Of a stretch of DNA of 64,000 bases, positions 1-9,064 are shown piece by piece. A model generated the notes under the pieces. It had not been told where the DNA came from, did not search any database, and saw nothing but the letters and a program-made list of their open reading frames with translations. A program made the translations under genes and the position numbers. How positions within the stretch are numbered: position 1 is the first letter of the stretch; the number at the start of each line of letters is the position of its first letter. The stretch is from Micromonospora sp. WMMD1120. Lineage in GTDB: Bacteria; Actinomycetota; Actinomycetes; Mycobacteriales; Micromonosporaceae. The DNA is taken from NCBI RefSeq assembly GCF_029626235.1, contig NZ_JARUBO010000005.1, positions 3,442,501 to 3,506,500 on the forward strand. The letters run 5' to 3'.

Positions 1-66
1 CGGATCCCGAACTTCGGCTTCTACAAGGACGCGGAGGGCTGCATCTCCTTCGGCCGTACCCTCTGA
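1..66 (+). CDS. C-terminal end of an unidentified protein (partial)
   Basis: An open frame enters from the left edge and stops at TGA 64-66, leaving the last 21 residues, which end in GCISFGRTL. That is too short to assign a family and I do not recognise it. The frame is credible as a gene end because a strong 14-bp hairpin follows about 60 bases downstream and the next gene, rpmB, converges on the same hairpin from the other strand. Confidence 0.5.
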   Translation, partial: RIPNFGFYKDAEGCISFGRTL

Positions 67-126
67 GCGGTGTGCCGGTGCGTCGCGGGACGGACCCGCG
101 GCGCCGCCGGCCGGGGGAAACACGAC

Positions 127-157
127 TCAGCCGGCGGACCGCTGGTCCGCCGGCTGA
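127..157. terminator. Bidirectional hairpin between the partial gene and rpmB
   Basis: A perfect 14-bp stem (127-140 paired with 144-157, TCAGCCGGCGGACC in the left arm) closes a 3-base loop. It lies between two converging genes, where a shared terminator is expected. There is no long T-tract, which is usual for high-GC actinobacterial terminators. Confidence 0.75.
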
Positions 158-184
158 ACCGAACGAGAGGGTGGTGCTACCGCG

Positions 185-376
185 TCAGGCGCGGGTGACC
201 TTGCCGGCCTTGATGCACGACGTGCAGACCTTCAGCTTCTTGGTGTTGCCGCCACCGGCCGGGGTACGCACCGACTGGATGTTCGGGTTCCAGCGGCGGT
301 TGGTCCGCCGGTGCGAGTGGGACACGTTGTGGCCGAAGCCCGGTCCCTTGCCACAGACGTCGCACACGCTAGCCAC
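185..376 (-). CDS. rpmB: 50S ribosomal protein L28
   Basis: The 63-residue product starts [12 protein letters not shown] and carries the L28 pattern: an N-terminal CDVCGK cysteine pair, the basic [14 protein letters not shown] stretch and a second CTSC pair near the end. The four cysteines suggest the zinc-binding (C+) form of L28. Length is normal for the short bacterial L28. It is a structural component of the large ribosomal subunit. It is transcribed alone on the reverse strand, divergent from the DAK2/recG pair, as in many actinobacteria. Confidence 0.97.
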   Translation of the reverse strand: MASVCDVCGKGPGFGHNVSHSHRRTNRRWNPNIQSVRTPAGGGNTKKLKVCTSCIKAGKVTRA

Positions 377-593
377 GGGATACTCCTGGGATTGATACGT
401 TCATGGGGTCGCCGGCAGGTGCTGCCCGGGCAACCTGGTCAGGTTACCCGATGACTCGTCGACCCGGCCAACCGGCCCGGCGGCAACGGTACCGGAAGGG
501 CTGGTCCACGACCCGGCCCGTGCCGGAGCGGGGCACCGGGGGACACGCCGGACGAGTCCGGCGCGTGTCGGTGCGCGCCAGTAGGCTTCTGCC

Positions 594-2207
594 GTGCTGG
601 ACACCCTCGACGCCGCCGCGGTGCGCCGCTGGTGCGCGGGCGGGTTGGCCGCGCTCAAGCGCCACCAGGGCGAGATCGACCAGCTCAACGTCTATCCGGT
701 CCCCGACGGCGACACCGGCACCAACCTGGTGCTCACCCTCACCTCGGCCCAGCAGGCCCTCGCGATGGATCTGGACACCCTGCCCGACAGCGGGCCGACC
801 GCGCACGGGCACGCGCTGCGGCTGATGGCCCAGGGGGCGCTCCTCGGCGCGCGCGGCAACTCCGGGGTGATCCTCTCGCAGATCCTGCGCGGCTTCGCCG
901 ACGAGATCGCGACGGCGCCGACGGTGCGGGGCCGAGGGCTGGCCGCCGCCCTGCGGTCCGGGGCCGCCGCCGCGTACACCGCGGTGGCCCGACCGGTCGA
1001 GGGCACGGTGCTCAGTGTGGTCGCGGCGGCGGCCGACGCGGCCGAGCGAGCCGGCACCGACGAGCTGCCGGTGGTGGCCGACGTCGCGGCGCGGGCGGCG
1101 GCCGACGCTCTCGCCCGGACCCCGGAGCAGCTACCCGCGCTGGCCCGCGCGGGAGTGGTCGACGCGGGTGGTCGGGGGTTCTGCGTGCTGCTCGACGCCC
1201 TGGTGGAGGTGCTGACCGGGGAGAGCGCCGCGGCGCCCGCGCCGGTGCCGCGCGCCGTCCGCCCGGCGGCCACCGTCGCCCGGGAGACCGGTTCCGAGGA
1301 GTACGCCTACGAGGTGCAGTTCCTGCTCGACGCCCCGGCCGAGGCGGTCACCGGGTTGCGGCGGGCGCTCGACGCCCTGGGTGATTCCCTCGTCGTGGTC
1401 GGCGACGGGCGTGAGCCGGTCGCCACCTGGAACGTGCACGTGCACGTCAACGACGTCGGGGCGGCGATCGAAGCCGCAGTGGTCGCCGGCCGCCCGTACC
1501 GGATCTCGGTGACCCGTTTCGCCGACCAGGCGGAGCACCTCGCCGGCCCGGCGACGGCCGGCCGGGCCGCGGTGGTGGTGGCCACCGGCAGCGGAATCGC
1601 CGAGCTGTTCGCCGCCGAGGGTGCCACCGTGGTGCCGGCCAACCCGTCCACCGGTGAGTTGCTGGACGCCGTCCGCGGCACCGGCGCGGCGCGGGTGGTG
1701 GTGCTGCCCAACGACGCCAACACGGAGGCGGTGGCGAGCGCCGCGGCCCGCGAGGCGCATCGGCACGGCATCAAGGTGAGCGTGGTGCCGACCCGCTCAC
1801 CGGTGCAGGCGTTGGCCGCCCTCGCCGTCCGCGACGAGGACCGCCGCTTCGAGGACGACGTGATCGCGATGGCCGAGGCGGCGGGCGCCTGCCGGTACGC
1901 CGAGGTCTGCCACGCCAGCCGCGAGGCGCTGACGGTGGCCGGTCCCTGTCGTCCGGGCGACGTGCTGGCGCTGGTGGAGGGAGAGGTGCACCTGGTCGGC
2001 ACCGACCTCACCGACATCTGCACGGGCGTCGTCGACCGGATGCTCGGCGGCGGGGGAGAGCTGGTCACCCTGTTGGCCGGGGTGGACGCCCCGGAGGGGC
2101 TCACCGACGCCGTCCGCGCGCACGTCGCCGGGCGCTGGCCGTTCGTCGAGGTGCACGCGTACCCGGGCGGTCAGCCGTTCTACCCGCTCCTGGTAGGGAT
2201 CGAATGA
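594..2207 (+). CDS. DAK2/DegV-type kinase-domain protein (FakA/YloV family)
   Basis: The 537-residue protein begins at GTG 594. Residues 38-44 (DGDTGTN) and the following GARGNSGVILSQ segment are the nucleotide and metal-binding motifs of the DhaL (DAK2) domain, seen also in dihydroxyacetone kinase and fatty-acid kinase FakA. A middle linker region and a C-terminal EDD-like half complete the YloV/FakA architecture. In Firmicutes FakA phosphorylates fatty acids held by FakB for phospholipid synthesis; whether that role applies here is inference. Its stop overlaps the recG start (ATGA), so the two are probably translated together, a neighbourhood common in Gram-positive bacteria. No fakB/degV gene is visible in this window. 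Confidence 0.88.
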   Translation: MLDTLDAAAVRRWCAGGLAALKRHQGEIDQLNVYPVPDGDTGTNLVLTLTSAQQALAMDLDTLPDSGPTAHGHALRLMAQGALLGARGNSGVILSQILRGFADEIATAPTVRGRGLAAALRSGAAAAYTAVARPVEGTVLSVVAAAADAAERAGTDELPVVADVAARAAADALARTPEQLPALARAGVVDAGGRGFCVLLDALVEVLTGESAAAPAPVPRAVRPAATVARETGSEEYAYEVQFLLDAPAEAVTGLRRALDALGDSLVVVGDGREPVATWNVHVHVNDVGAAIEAAVVAGRPYRISVTRFADQAEHLAGPATAGRAAVVVATGSGIAELFAAEGATVVPANPSTGELLDAVRGTGAARVVVLPNDANTEAVASAAAREAHRHGIKVSVVPTRSPVQALAALAVRDEDRRFEDDVIAMAEAAGACRYAEVCHASREALTVAGPCRPGDVLALVEGEVHLVGTDLTDICTGVVDRMLGGGGELVTLLAGVDAPEGLTDAVRAHVAGRWPFVEVHAYPGGQPFYPLLVGIE

Positions 2208-4402
2208 GCGAACCAGCCACCGTGGACACGCCGCTGAAGAAGCTGGTGGGGGACAAGACAGCCAAGGCGTTGGCCGCGCACCTCGACCTGCACACGGCGG
2301 GTGACCTGGTCTACCACTTCCCGCGCCGCTACGACGAGCGGGGCGAGCACACCGACATCCGCTCGTTGGACGTCGGCGAGCAGGTCACCGTCATGGCCCA
2401 GGTGCAGCGCACCACGGTCCGCCCGATGCGCCAGCGACGCGGCAACCTGCTGGAGGTCACCGTCGGCGACGGCTCCGGCGGGGTGCTGACGTTGACCTTC
2501 TTCGGCAACCAGGCGTGGCGTGAGCGGGAGCTGCGCCCCGGCCGGTGGGGGTTGTTCGCCGGCAAGGTCACCGAGTTCCGGGGCAAACGGCAGCTCAACG
2601 GCCCGGAGTACGTGCTGCTCGGCGACGGCGGTGACGGTGAGGCGGCGGTCGGCGACGACATCGAGGAGTTCGCCGGCGCGCTGATCCCGGTCTACCCGGC
2701 CGCCGCCGCCGTGCCGACCTGGGTGATCGCGCGGTGTGTGCGGGTCGTGCTGGACACGTTCACCCCGCCGGACGACCCGCTACCGGCCGACCTGCGCGCC
2801 AGCCGCAAGCTGGTCGGGCTGGGCACCGCGCTGACCGACATCCACCGGCCGTCCAGCAAGGAGGCGCTCTACCGGGCGCGTCGGCGACTCAAGTGGGACG
2901 AGGCGTTCGCCGTCCAGTTGACACTGGTACAGCGCAAGCACCGGGCGGCCGACTGGCCGGCCCGACCCCGACCGGCACGCCCGGGTGGCCTGCTGGAGGC
3001 GTTCGACGCCCGGCTGCCGTACGAGCTGACGGCCGGCCAGCGGGACGTGGGCGTCGAGATCGCCGCGGACCTGGCCGCCCCGCATCCGATGCACCGGCTG
3101 TTGCAGGGCGAGGTCGGCTCGGGCAAGACGGTGGTGGCGCTGCGGGCGATGCTCCAGGTCGTCGACGCGGGCGGGCAGGCGGCCCTGCTGGCACCCACCG
3201 AGGTGCTGGCCGCCCAGCATTACCGCGGCATGCTCGACCTGCTCGGCCCGCTCGGCCGGGCCGGTGAGCTGGGCGCCGCCGAGCACGCGACCGGTGTGGA
3301 GTTGGTCACCGGCTCGCTGGGCGCGGCGGCCCGCCGCCGGGCGCTGGGCGAGGTGGCCAGCGGCGCGGCCGGCATCGTGCTCGGCACCCACGCCCTGCTC
3401 TACGAGGGCGTCGACTTCGCCGACCTCGGCCTGGTCGTCGTCGACGAGCAGCACCGCTTCGGCGTGGAGCAGCGTGACGCGCTGCGGGCGAAGGCCGACC
3501 AGCCACCGCACGTGCTGGTGATGACGGCCACCCCGATCCCGCGCACTGTCGCCATGACCGTCTACGGCGACCTGGAGGTCTCCACGCTGTCCCAGTTGCC
3601 GCGGGGCCGGTCGCCGATCGCCTCGCACGTCGTGCCGGCCGCCGAGAAGCCCGCCTACCTGGACCGCGCCTGGCGCCGGTTGCGCGAGGAGGTGGCCGCC
3701 GGCCATCAGGCGTACGTGGTGTGCCCGCGGATCGGCGCGGGCCCGGCGTCCGAGGAGGAGCCGCCGGCGGTCGACGACAACGGGCGTCGTCCGCCGCTGG
3801 CGGTGACCGAGGTGGCCCCGTTGCTCGCCGAGGGCCCGCTGCACGGTCTGCGGATCGGGGTGTTGCACGGCCGGCTGCCGGCCGACGAGAAGGACGCGGT
3901 GATGCGCTCCTTCGCCGCCGGCGACCTGGACGTGCTGGTCGCCACGACGGTGGTCGAGGTCGGCGTGGACGTGCCGAACGCGACAGTGATGATCGTGCTG
4001 GACGCCGACCGCTTCGGTGTCTCCCAGCTGCACCAGTTGCGGGGCCGGGTCGGTCGGGGCGCAGCCGCCGGGCTCTGCCTGCTGGTCACCGAGGCGGCCG
4101 AGGGTTCGTCGGCGCGGGAGCGGCTGGACGCCGTGGCGTCCACGAGCGACGGTTTCACGCTCGCCGAACTCGATCTTGAGCAGCGCCGCGAGGGCGACGT
4201 GCTCGGCGCCACCCAGTCCGGGCGCCGCTCGCACCTGCGGCTGCTGTCCCTGCTGAAGGACGCCGACCTGATTCGCGACGCCCGTGCCGAGGCGATCACC
4301 CTGATCGAGGACGACCCGGAGTTGACCCGCAACCCGGCGCTGGCCGCCTCCATCGCCGCGCTCGTCGACGAGGACCGCGCGGAGTACCTGGAGAAGGGCT
4401 GA
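2204..4402 (+). CDS. recG: ATP-dependent DNA helicase RecG
   Basis: A 732-residue superfamily 2 helicase. An N-terminal OB-fold wedge domain (roughly residues 60-170) precedes the helicase core with Walker A GEVGSGKT near residue 303, a DEQH box with VVVDEQHRFGVEQR near residue 412, TATPIPRT near 442, and the RecG-type QLRGRVGRG in the second RecA lobe. RecG reverses stalled replication forks and migrates branched intermediates. It starts inside the last codons of the upstream DAK2-family gene with a 4-base overlap. An insertion rich in acidic residues and prolines around residues 510-530 is lineage variation. Two hairpins follow the stop. Confidence 0.97.
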   Translation: MSEPATVDTPLKKLVGDKTAKALAAHLDLHTAGDLVYHFPRRYDERGEHTDIRSLDVGEQVTVMAQVQRTTVRPMRQRRGNLLEVTVGDGSGGVLTLTFFGNQAWRERELRPGRWGLFAGKVTEFRGKRQLNGPEYVLLGDGGDGEAAVGDDIEEFAGALIPVYPAAAAVPTWVIARCVRVVLDTFTPPDDPLPADLRASRKLVGLGTALTDIHRPSSKEALYRARRRLKWDEAFAVQLTLVQRKHRAADWPARPRPARPGGLLEAFDARLPYELTAGQRDVGVEIAADLAAPHPMHRLLQGEVGSGKTVVALRAMLQVVDAGGQAALLAPTEVLAAQHYRGMLDLLGPLGRAGELGAAEHATGVELVTGSLGAAARRRALGEVASGAAGIVLGTHALLYEGVDFADLGLVVVDEQHRFGVEQRDALRAKADQPPHVLVMTATPIPRTVAMTVYGDLEVSTLSQLPRGRSPIASHVVPAAEKPAYLDRAWRRLREEVAAGHQAYVVCPRIGAGPASEEEPPAVDDNGRRPPLAVTEVAPLLAEGPLHGLRIGVLHGRLPADEKDAVMRSFAAGDLDVLVATTVVEVGVDVPNATVMIVLDADRFGVSQLHQLRGRVGRGAAAGLCLLVTEAAEGSSARERLDAVASTSDGFTLAELDLEQRREGDVLGATQSGRRSHLRLLSLLKDADLIRDARAEAITLIEDDPELTRNPALAASIAALVDEDRAEYLEKG

Positions 4403-4427
4403 CACCGACCCGGCTGCCCTGATCCGC

Positions 4428-4449
4428 CCCCGGTTCCTGGAAACCGGGG
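4428..4449 (+). terminator. Hairpin 26 bases after recG
   Basis: An 8-bp stem CCCCGGTT / AACCGGGG with a 6-base loop lies just past the recG stop. It is the nearer of two hairpins in this convergent gap and would suit termination of the recG transcript. Confidence 0.5.
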
Positions 4450-4500
4450 CTACTCGCCGTCGGGTGAACCGGGTCATCACACTCGGCCCCGCACGGCGAA

Positions 4501-4530
4501 GGGCGCGCCGACCGGATGGTCGGCGCGCCC
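4501..4530. terminator. Strong hairpin between converging recG and surface-protein genes
   Basis: A perfect 13-bp stem (4501-4513 with 4518-4530, GGGCGCGCCGACC) with a GGAT loop, followed on the forward strand by TTCGTTG. It lies between two convergent genes and can act on both transcripts. Confidence 0.75.
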
Positions 4531-4552
4531 TTCGTTGTCAGCGCGGGTTGCC

Positions 4553-6070
4553 TCAGGCGGTGAAGCGCACCCGACGACGACGGGCCATCACGAACAGGAC
4601 GGCACCGGCCGCGAGCAGCACCAGCGCGCCGGCGATGATGCCGCCGGTGGCGGCGCCGGTCACCGGGAGACCCGGCTCCTCGCCGCCAGCGCCACCGCCG
4701 CCGCAGTTGCCCTCCGGCGTGTAGATCGCCTCAAGCTCGAGGTCCATGTCCGGCAGGGCGACGATCGCGGTCTTGTCCTTGCCGGCCTTGAAGGTCACCG
4801 TCTCCGCCGCGCCGGCGGCGACCGTACGGGTCTCGGTCTTGCCGTCGTACGTGAAGGTCGCCTTGACCGGCAGCCCACCCTCGGGGTTGGTCGCGGTGAG
4901 GGTGAAGTTCTTGCAGTCGGCCTCGGTGGTGATGGCCGGCAGCGGGCAGTCCTCGGGGCGCTGCCACGAGTACGTGCCGTTCTCGACGACCTTGCCGTCG
5001 ACCAGCACCTCGATCTTGCCGGCGTCGGCGGCGGGAACCACGACGCTGGTGTCGGCCTTGCCGGCCGGGACGGAGACCTTCTTGGTGAAGCCGTTCTCGC
5101 CCTTGACCTCGAACTCGACAGCGTACTTGCTGATCTTGCCGTCGTTGCTCAGCGAGACGGCGACCGAACCGTCGCAGTTGGACGCGAAGGTCGAGGCCGG
5201 GGTGGTGCAGCTCTTGCTGCCGCCGTTGTACCAGCCCTGCGGGCCCGTCGACCGGTTGCCCGGGGCGCCCTTCGAGCCGAGCTTCTCGTTGCCGTACCGC
5301 TTGCCGCCCTCGACCAGCTCCTCGATGACGCCCTCCTTGCCGCCCCAGATCAGGTCGACCTGGGTGTGGCAGTCCGGGATCTCGACGTCCAGCGTGATCT
5401 CGGTCTTGGTGCCACCGATCCAGTCGCTGTCCGGCGTGCCGTACACGTACTGCGGGGTGGCGAACTGCGGACGCGGCGCGAAGTACGACACCAGCGTGAA
5501 CCACTGCTTGCCCTCGCCGCAGAGCGGCAGGTCACCGTCGAGCTTGACGGTGGCGGTGCCCTTCGGACCGTCGAAGGTGTGGCTGTACTCGGCCTTGTCG
5601 ACGTCGACGCACTTCGGGGCCGGCGCGCAGGACTCGTCGGCGGCGATGTTGATGCTGCCGTCGTTCGTCTTCTCGGCGGTCTTGACGTCCTCGACCCACC
5701 ACTCGGCGTGCACCTCGAGCTTGGCGGTGGTCGTGTTGCCCGGCACCCGCTGGACGGCGGTGACGGTCTTGCTCTTACCGAGCAGGTAGCCCTCCAGCGG
5801 CACCTCCTTCGCGCCCTCGATGGCGACGTTCACCGGGGTGTCCGGGGTCGTCGTCACCTTCTGGAGCGTCGCGTCCTTGTTGGCTTCGCTGTTCTGCACC
5901 GTCCACTCGATCACGCGCTCGCCGGTGAGCCGGTCGCACTCGACGGTGGCGTTGATGGTGGTGTGGTGTGCACTGGCTGGGGCGGCCACTGCGACGACCC
6001 CGGTGAAGCCGATGAGGGCGGCTCCCAGGATGGCCAGCGGTCGCCGGAGCGACAGCTTGGGACGGATCAC
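4553..6070 (-). CDS. Secreted LPXTG-type cell-wall surface protein
   Basis: A 505-residue protein with a signal peptide (hydrophobic core LAILGAALIGFTGVVAVAA, likely cleavage after ASA at residue 34) and a sorting signal at the C terminus: LPVTG at about 468-472, a hydrophobic segment, then an Arg-rich tail MARRRR. This is the layout of proteins that a sortase links to peptidoglycan. The body has several Cys-containing segments around DCxLPAIT and CTTPASTFASNCDG that look like repeated all-beta modules, similar to actinobacterial Cys-rich surface proteins of unknown function. No sortase gene is in the window, so the enzyme must be elsewhere. The substrate, adhesin or structural role is unknown. 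Confidence 0.8.
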   Translation of the reverse strand: MIRPKLSLRRPLAILGAALIGFTGVVAVAAPASAHHTTINATVECDRLTGERVIEWTVQNSEANKDATLQKVTTTPDTPVNVAIEGAKEVPLEGYLLGKSKTVTAVQRVPGNTTTAKLEVHAEWWVEDVKTAEKTNDGSINIAADESCAPAPKCVDVDKAEYSHTFDGPKGTATVKLDGDLPLCGEGKQWFTLVSYFAPRPQFATPQYVYGTPDSDWIGGTKTEITLDVEIPDCHTQVDLIWGGKEGVIEELVEGGKRYGNEKLGSKGAPGNRSTGPQGWYNGGSKSCTTPASTFASNCDGSVAVSLSNDGKISKYAVEFEVKGENGFTKKVSVPAGKADTSVVVPAADAGKIEVLVDGKVVENGTYSWQRPEDCPLPAITTEADCKNFTLTATNPEGGLPVKATFTYDGKTETRTVAAGAAETVTFKAGKDKTAIVALPDMDLELEAIYTPEGNCGGGGAGGEEPGLPVTGAATGGIIAGALVLLAAGAVLFVMARRRRVRFTA

Positions 6071-6375
6071 GGGTACTCCTGGAGTGCTGAAGCGTCAGGG
6101 GTGTGGCACGAGAGTGACAGTGGACGGTCACTGCACGTCCGGTCGGAGAGGGGCCCTCCCGCGCCGCGGGCCGGTGGGTTGCCGCCGGCACCCGGCAGAC
6201 CCTAGCGAGATCGCAGCGCGTGATACAGCGCTCAGGATTTGCTAAGACGGATGTTATGAAGTTGAGATCATTGATATACGGCAAGTGATCAGTCCGTTCG
6301 GTTGGTGGTACCTACCGTGTCGGCCGGGCGGTCCCGCCGGTCGCGTAGCGTCAGGGTCATGAGCAGGAGGAGACG
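6071..6375. other. Divergent intergenic region with AT-rich stretch
   Basis: About 305 bases separate the divergent surface-protein gene and rsmD. The stretch around 6237-6290 (GATTTGCTAAGACG, TTATGAAGTTGAG, TTGATATACGG) is clearly more AT-rich than its surroundings and probably holds promoters for one or both genes. No clear -35/-10 pair or operator could be fixed by eye. rsmD has its own GCAGGAGG ribosome binding site at 6363-6370. Confidence 0.4.
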
Positions 6376-6939
6376 GTGACCCGGATCGTGGCCGGGACGC
6401 TCGGCGGCCGGCGGATCGCCGCGCCCCCCGGCGCCGGCACCCGCCCCACCTCCGACCGGGTCCGCGAGGCGTTGTTCAGTGCCGTCCAGGCCGAGGTCGA
6501 CCTCGACGGGGTCCGCTTCGCCGACCTGTACGCCGGCTCCGGCGCGGTCGGGCTGGAGGCGCTCTCCCGGGGCGCCCGGCACGTGCTGCTTGTCGAGTCC
6601 GACCCACGGGCGGCCCGGGTGATCCGGGAGAACGTGGCAGCCCTGCGTGCCGGCCCGGCGGCCCGCCTGGTCACCGGGAAGGTGGCGACGGTGCTGGCCG
6701 CCGGCCCGGACGGCGAGCCGTACGACGTGGTGTTCGCCGACCCGCCGTACGCGGTGCCGGAGGTGGAGATCACCGCGCTGCTGGCCGCGCTCGTCGAGCA
6801 GCGCTGGCTGGCTCCCGACGCGCTCGTGGTGGTGGAGCGATCCAGCCGGACCAGGGAGTTCGACTGGGTGGAGGGGATCACCGCCGCGCGCAGTCGCCGC
6901 TACGGCGAGACCACTCTTTGGTACGGTCGCCGATCATGA
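6376..6939 (+). CDS. rsmD: 16S rRNA (guanine(966)-N(2))-methyltransferase
   Basis: A 187-residue Rossmann-fold methyltransferase of the RsmD family. It opens [16 protein letters not shown], followed by [11 protein letters not shown], the SAM-binding [18 protein letters not shown] motif I, and the N-MTase catalytic motif DPPY at 122-125. RsmD methylates the exocyclic nitrogen of G966 in 16S rRNA during 30S assembly. The GTG start at 6376 is supported by GCAGGAGG six bases upstream. Its TGA overlaps the coaD ATG by 4 bases, the usual rsmD-coaD arrangement. Confidence 0.96.
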   Translation: MTRIVAGTLGGRRIAAPPGAGTRPTSDRVREALFSAVQAEVDLDGVRFADLYAGSGAVGLEALSRGARHVLLVESDPRAARVIRENVAALRAGPAARLVTGKVATVLAAGPDGEPYDVVFADPPYAVPEVEITALLAALVEQRWLAPDALVVVERSSRTREFDWVEGITAARSRRYGETTLWYGRRS

Positions 6940-7418
6940 GACGTGCGGTGTGCCCCGGCTCGTTCGATCCGGTCACCAACGGACACCTCGACATCATCGG
7001 TCGGGCCAGTCGGCTCTTCGACGAGGTGATCGTCGGCGTGCTGGTGAACCAGTCGAAGAGTGGCCTGTTCACCGTCGAGGAGCGGATCGAGATGCTCCGC
7101 GAGGTGACGTCCTCGTACGACAACGTACGGGTGGAGTCGTTCCGTGGGCTGCTGGTGGACTTCTGCCGCGCCCAGCAGGCGAGTGTGCTGATCAAGGGCC
7201 TGCGGGCGGTGAGCGACTTCGACTACGAGTTGCAGATGGCCCAGATGAACGTCGGGCTGGCCGGCGTCGAGACACTCTTCATGCCGACCAACCCGCTCTA
7301 CTCGTTCCTCTCGTCGAGCCTGGTCAAGGACGTGGCCAAGTGGGGCGGCGACATCTCCGCCCACGTCCCCGACCCGGTCCGCGAGGCCCTCCGGTCCCGC
7401 CTGACCCCCCGCCCCTAA
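6936..7418 (+). CDS. coaD: Phosphopantetheine adenylyltransferase
   Basis: A 160-residue nucleotidyltransferase starting [17 protein letters not shown], which holds the family's GSFDPxTxGH ATP-binding motif at residues 8-17. Near the end, [11 protein letters not shown] matches the conserved ISSSxVK motif. CoaD transfers AMP from ATP to 4'-phosphopantetheine, the penultimate step of coenzyme A synthesis. I chose ATG 6936 rather than an upstream in-frame start because it makes the family's normal N terminus and gives the ATGA overlap with rsmD. The 3' side runs into a C-rich tract and a palindromic repeat. Confidence 0.97.
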   Translation: MRRAVCPGSFDPVTNGHLDIIGRASRLFDEVIVGVLVNQSKSGLFTVEERIEMLREVTSSYDNVRVESFRGLLVDFCRAQQASVLIKGLRAVSDFDYELQMAQMNVGLAGVETLFMPTNPLYSFLSSSLVKDVAKWGGDISAHVPDPVREALRSRLTPRP

Positions 7419-7465
7419 CCCCGCCCTCGTCCCCGCCCCCGCCCTCGCCCCCGCCCCCGCCCCCG

Positions 7466-7535
7466 CGATCTTGCACTTGTGGCTGTCGTATTGCCCCTTC
7501 ATGGTCGATATGACGCAGCAGTAAGTGCAAGATCG
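7466..7535. repeat. Palindromic repeat, GATCTTGCACTT family, copy 1
   Basis: A 70-bp element with perfect 13-bp ends, CGATCTTGCACTT at 7466-7478 and AAGTGCAAGATCG at 7523-7535. The inner parts are also partly complementary (GGCTGTCGTAT against ATATGACGCAGC). It sits 47 bases after coaD, preceded by a run of CCCCCGCC units and followed by GGGGGGTGCGGGG. Two more copies are at 14475-14542 and 33710-33780. No protein is encoded in it. Confidence 0.85.
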
Positions 7536-7700
7536 ACGAGGAGTGGGGGGTGCGGGGTGCGGGGAGTGACGTTGTCGCGACGCGCCGGGTTGGGGTCTGT
7601 GGGGCTGGTGTGGGACGGGCACGACATGATGGTGGCGCGGGGAACGGCCGTAGCCCGCATCATGGAGGTCGGCCGACGAACGACAGGAGTGAGGTAGCCG

Positions 7701-8198
7701 GTGGACCCGCTCGATCGCATCGACGAACTGATCGCCATCCTGGAGCAGGCCCGCTCCGTCCCGATGTCGCGCAACAACTGCATGGTCGACCGGGGTGAGA
7801 TGATCGCGGCGCTCGACGAGATTCGCGCCGATCTCCCCGCCGACCTGCGTCGCGCCGCCGCGCTCCTGGAGGAGCGGGACAAGATCATGGAAGCCGGCAA
7901 GCGTGAGGCGGACCGGATCATTAGCGAGGGTGAGGCGGAACACGCCCGCCTGGTCTCGGTGAACGAGATCACCGTCTCGGCCGAGCACGAGGGCGCCCGG
8001 ATCATCGGCGAGGCCCGGGCCGAGGCGCAGCGCCTGCGTGAGGAGGTCGACGACTACGTCGACACGGCGCTGGCCAACTTCGAGCAGTTCCTCACCCGGG
8101 CGCTGGCCTCGATAGAACGCGGTCGCGACAAGATGCACGCCCTGCGGGAGATCGGCACGTTCGCTGGGGACGAGGCGGAACGCCCGCTACCCTTCTGA
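7701..8198 (+). CDS. SepIVA/DivIVA-like coiled-coil cell-division protein
   Basis: A 165-residue, highly charged, predicted coiled-coil protein (residues ~45-150 rich in Glu, Arg and Ala heptads), beginning MDPLDRIDELIAILEQARSV. The stretch PMSRNNCMVDRGEM is typical of this small actinobacterial family between coaD and the DUF177-rpmF pair; in mycobacteria the gene at this position is sepIVA, a DivIVA-domain septation protein needed for division. It lacks an obvious membrane segment, so it would act in the cytoplasm, probably on membrane-associated division machinery. The GTG start has CAGGAGTGAGG upstream. Assignment rests on composition and conserved position. Confidence 0.8.
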   Translation: MDPLDRIDELIAILEQARSVPMSRNNCMVDRGEMIAALDEIRADLPADLRRAAALLEERDKIMEAGKREADRIISEGEAEHARLVSVNEITVSAEHEGARIIGEARAEAQRLREEVDDYVDTALANFEQFLTRALASIERGRDKMHALREIGTFAGDEAERPLPF

Positions 8199-8309
8199 GC
8201 GGCACCTCACCAGCCGACATTCTCGCCGCAGGCGTCGCCCCCGGTTCGACTGGCGGGCGGTCGTCCAGGTAACCTTTTTTGTCGGCCTCTCACCGGCCGG
8301 AGTCTAACT

Positions 8310-8873
8310 ATGCCCAAACACTCGCCATCGACACTCGACCCCAGGTCGCCGCTGGTCCTCGACACGAGGGACCTGCCGCGCCGCCCTGGCCTGTTGCGTG
8401 AGGTCCAGCGGGTCGTGCCGGCACCGGCGGACCTCGGTGTGGAGTTGATCGGCGTGCCGGAGGGCGCGGACCTCGACCTCGACCTGAGGTTGCAGTCGGT
8501 GTCCGAGGGCGTGCTCGTCTCCGGGACCATCACCGGTCCCGTCCGGGGTGAGTGCGGCCGTTGCCTGCGCGAGATCAACGACTCGATGGGCGTGACGATC
8601 CAGGAGCTGTACGCGTACGAGGACAGCACCACGGACGCCACGACCGACGAGGACGAGGTGGGCCGGATGCAGGGCGATCTGATCGACCTGGAGCCGGCGC
8701 TGCGGGACGCGTTGGTGCTCACGCTGCCGACCAACCCGCTCTGCCGGGAGGACTGCCCAGGACTGTGCCCCGACTGTGGGGCGCACTGGGATGATCTGCC
8801 GGCCGACCACAGTCACCAGCAGATCGACCCGCGTTGGGCGGGCCTGTCGCAACTGACCGTTACAGAGGAGTAA
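8310..8873 (+). CDS. yceD: DUF177 (YceD) protein of the rpmF operon
   Basis: A 187-residue protein with the DUF177 pattern: [11 protein letters not shown] near the N terminus, a central GxVxGxCxRCL-like segment ([10 protein letters not shown]) and the C-terminal [16 protein letters not shown] cysteine motif, which probably binds zinc. The family is linked to 23S rRNA accumulation and large-subunit assembly and is nearly always directly upstream of rpmF, as here (5 bases between the stop and the L32 start). ATG 8310 has GGAG eight bases upstream. Confidence 0.93.
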   Translation: MPKHSPSTLDPRSPLVLDTRDLPRRPGLLREVQRVVPAPADLGVELIGVPEGADLDLDLRLQSVSEGVLVSGTITGPVRGECGRCLREINDSMGVTIQELYAYEDSTTDATTDEDEVGRMQGDLIDLEPALRDALVLTLPTNPLCREDCPGLCPDCGAHWDDLPADHSHQQIDPRWAGLSQLTVTEE

Positions 8874-8878
8874 GAACC

Positions 8879-9052
8879 GTGGCCGTCCCGAAGCGCAAGA
8901 TGTCGCGCAGCAACACCCGGTCCCGCCGGGCGAACTGGAAGGCGACAGTGGTCGCGACCGTCGCGTGCCCGCAGTGCAAGTCCCCGAAGCTGCCGCACGC
9001 CGCGTGCTCCGTCTGCGGCACCTACAACGGCCGCCAGGTTCTCGAGGTCTGA
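8879..9052 (+). CDS. rpmF: 50S ribosomal protein L32
   Basis: A 57-residue basic protein starting at GTG 8879 with [20 protein letters not shown], the invariant L32 N terminus, and two CxxC pairs (CPQC, CSVC) that bind zinc. A CAGAGGAGTAAG ribosome binding site precedes it. A longer frame reaching back into yceD is open but would destroy the family's N terminus. It sits between yceD and plsX, a classic order linking ribosome and lipid synthesis genes. Confidence 0.97.
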   Translation: MAVPKRKMSRSNTRSRRANWKATVVATVACPQCKSPKLPHAACSVCGTYNGRQVLEV

Positions 9053-9064
9053 CCTGGACGCCGA

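Noticed and set aside
4535..6205. Long forward open frame opposite the LPXTG surface-protein gene
   Set aside because: Composition is Leu/Val/Gly/Arg-rich with no family motif, and the opposite strand has a clear signal peptide and sorting signal.
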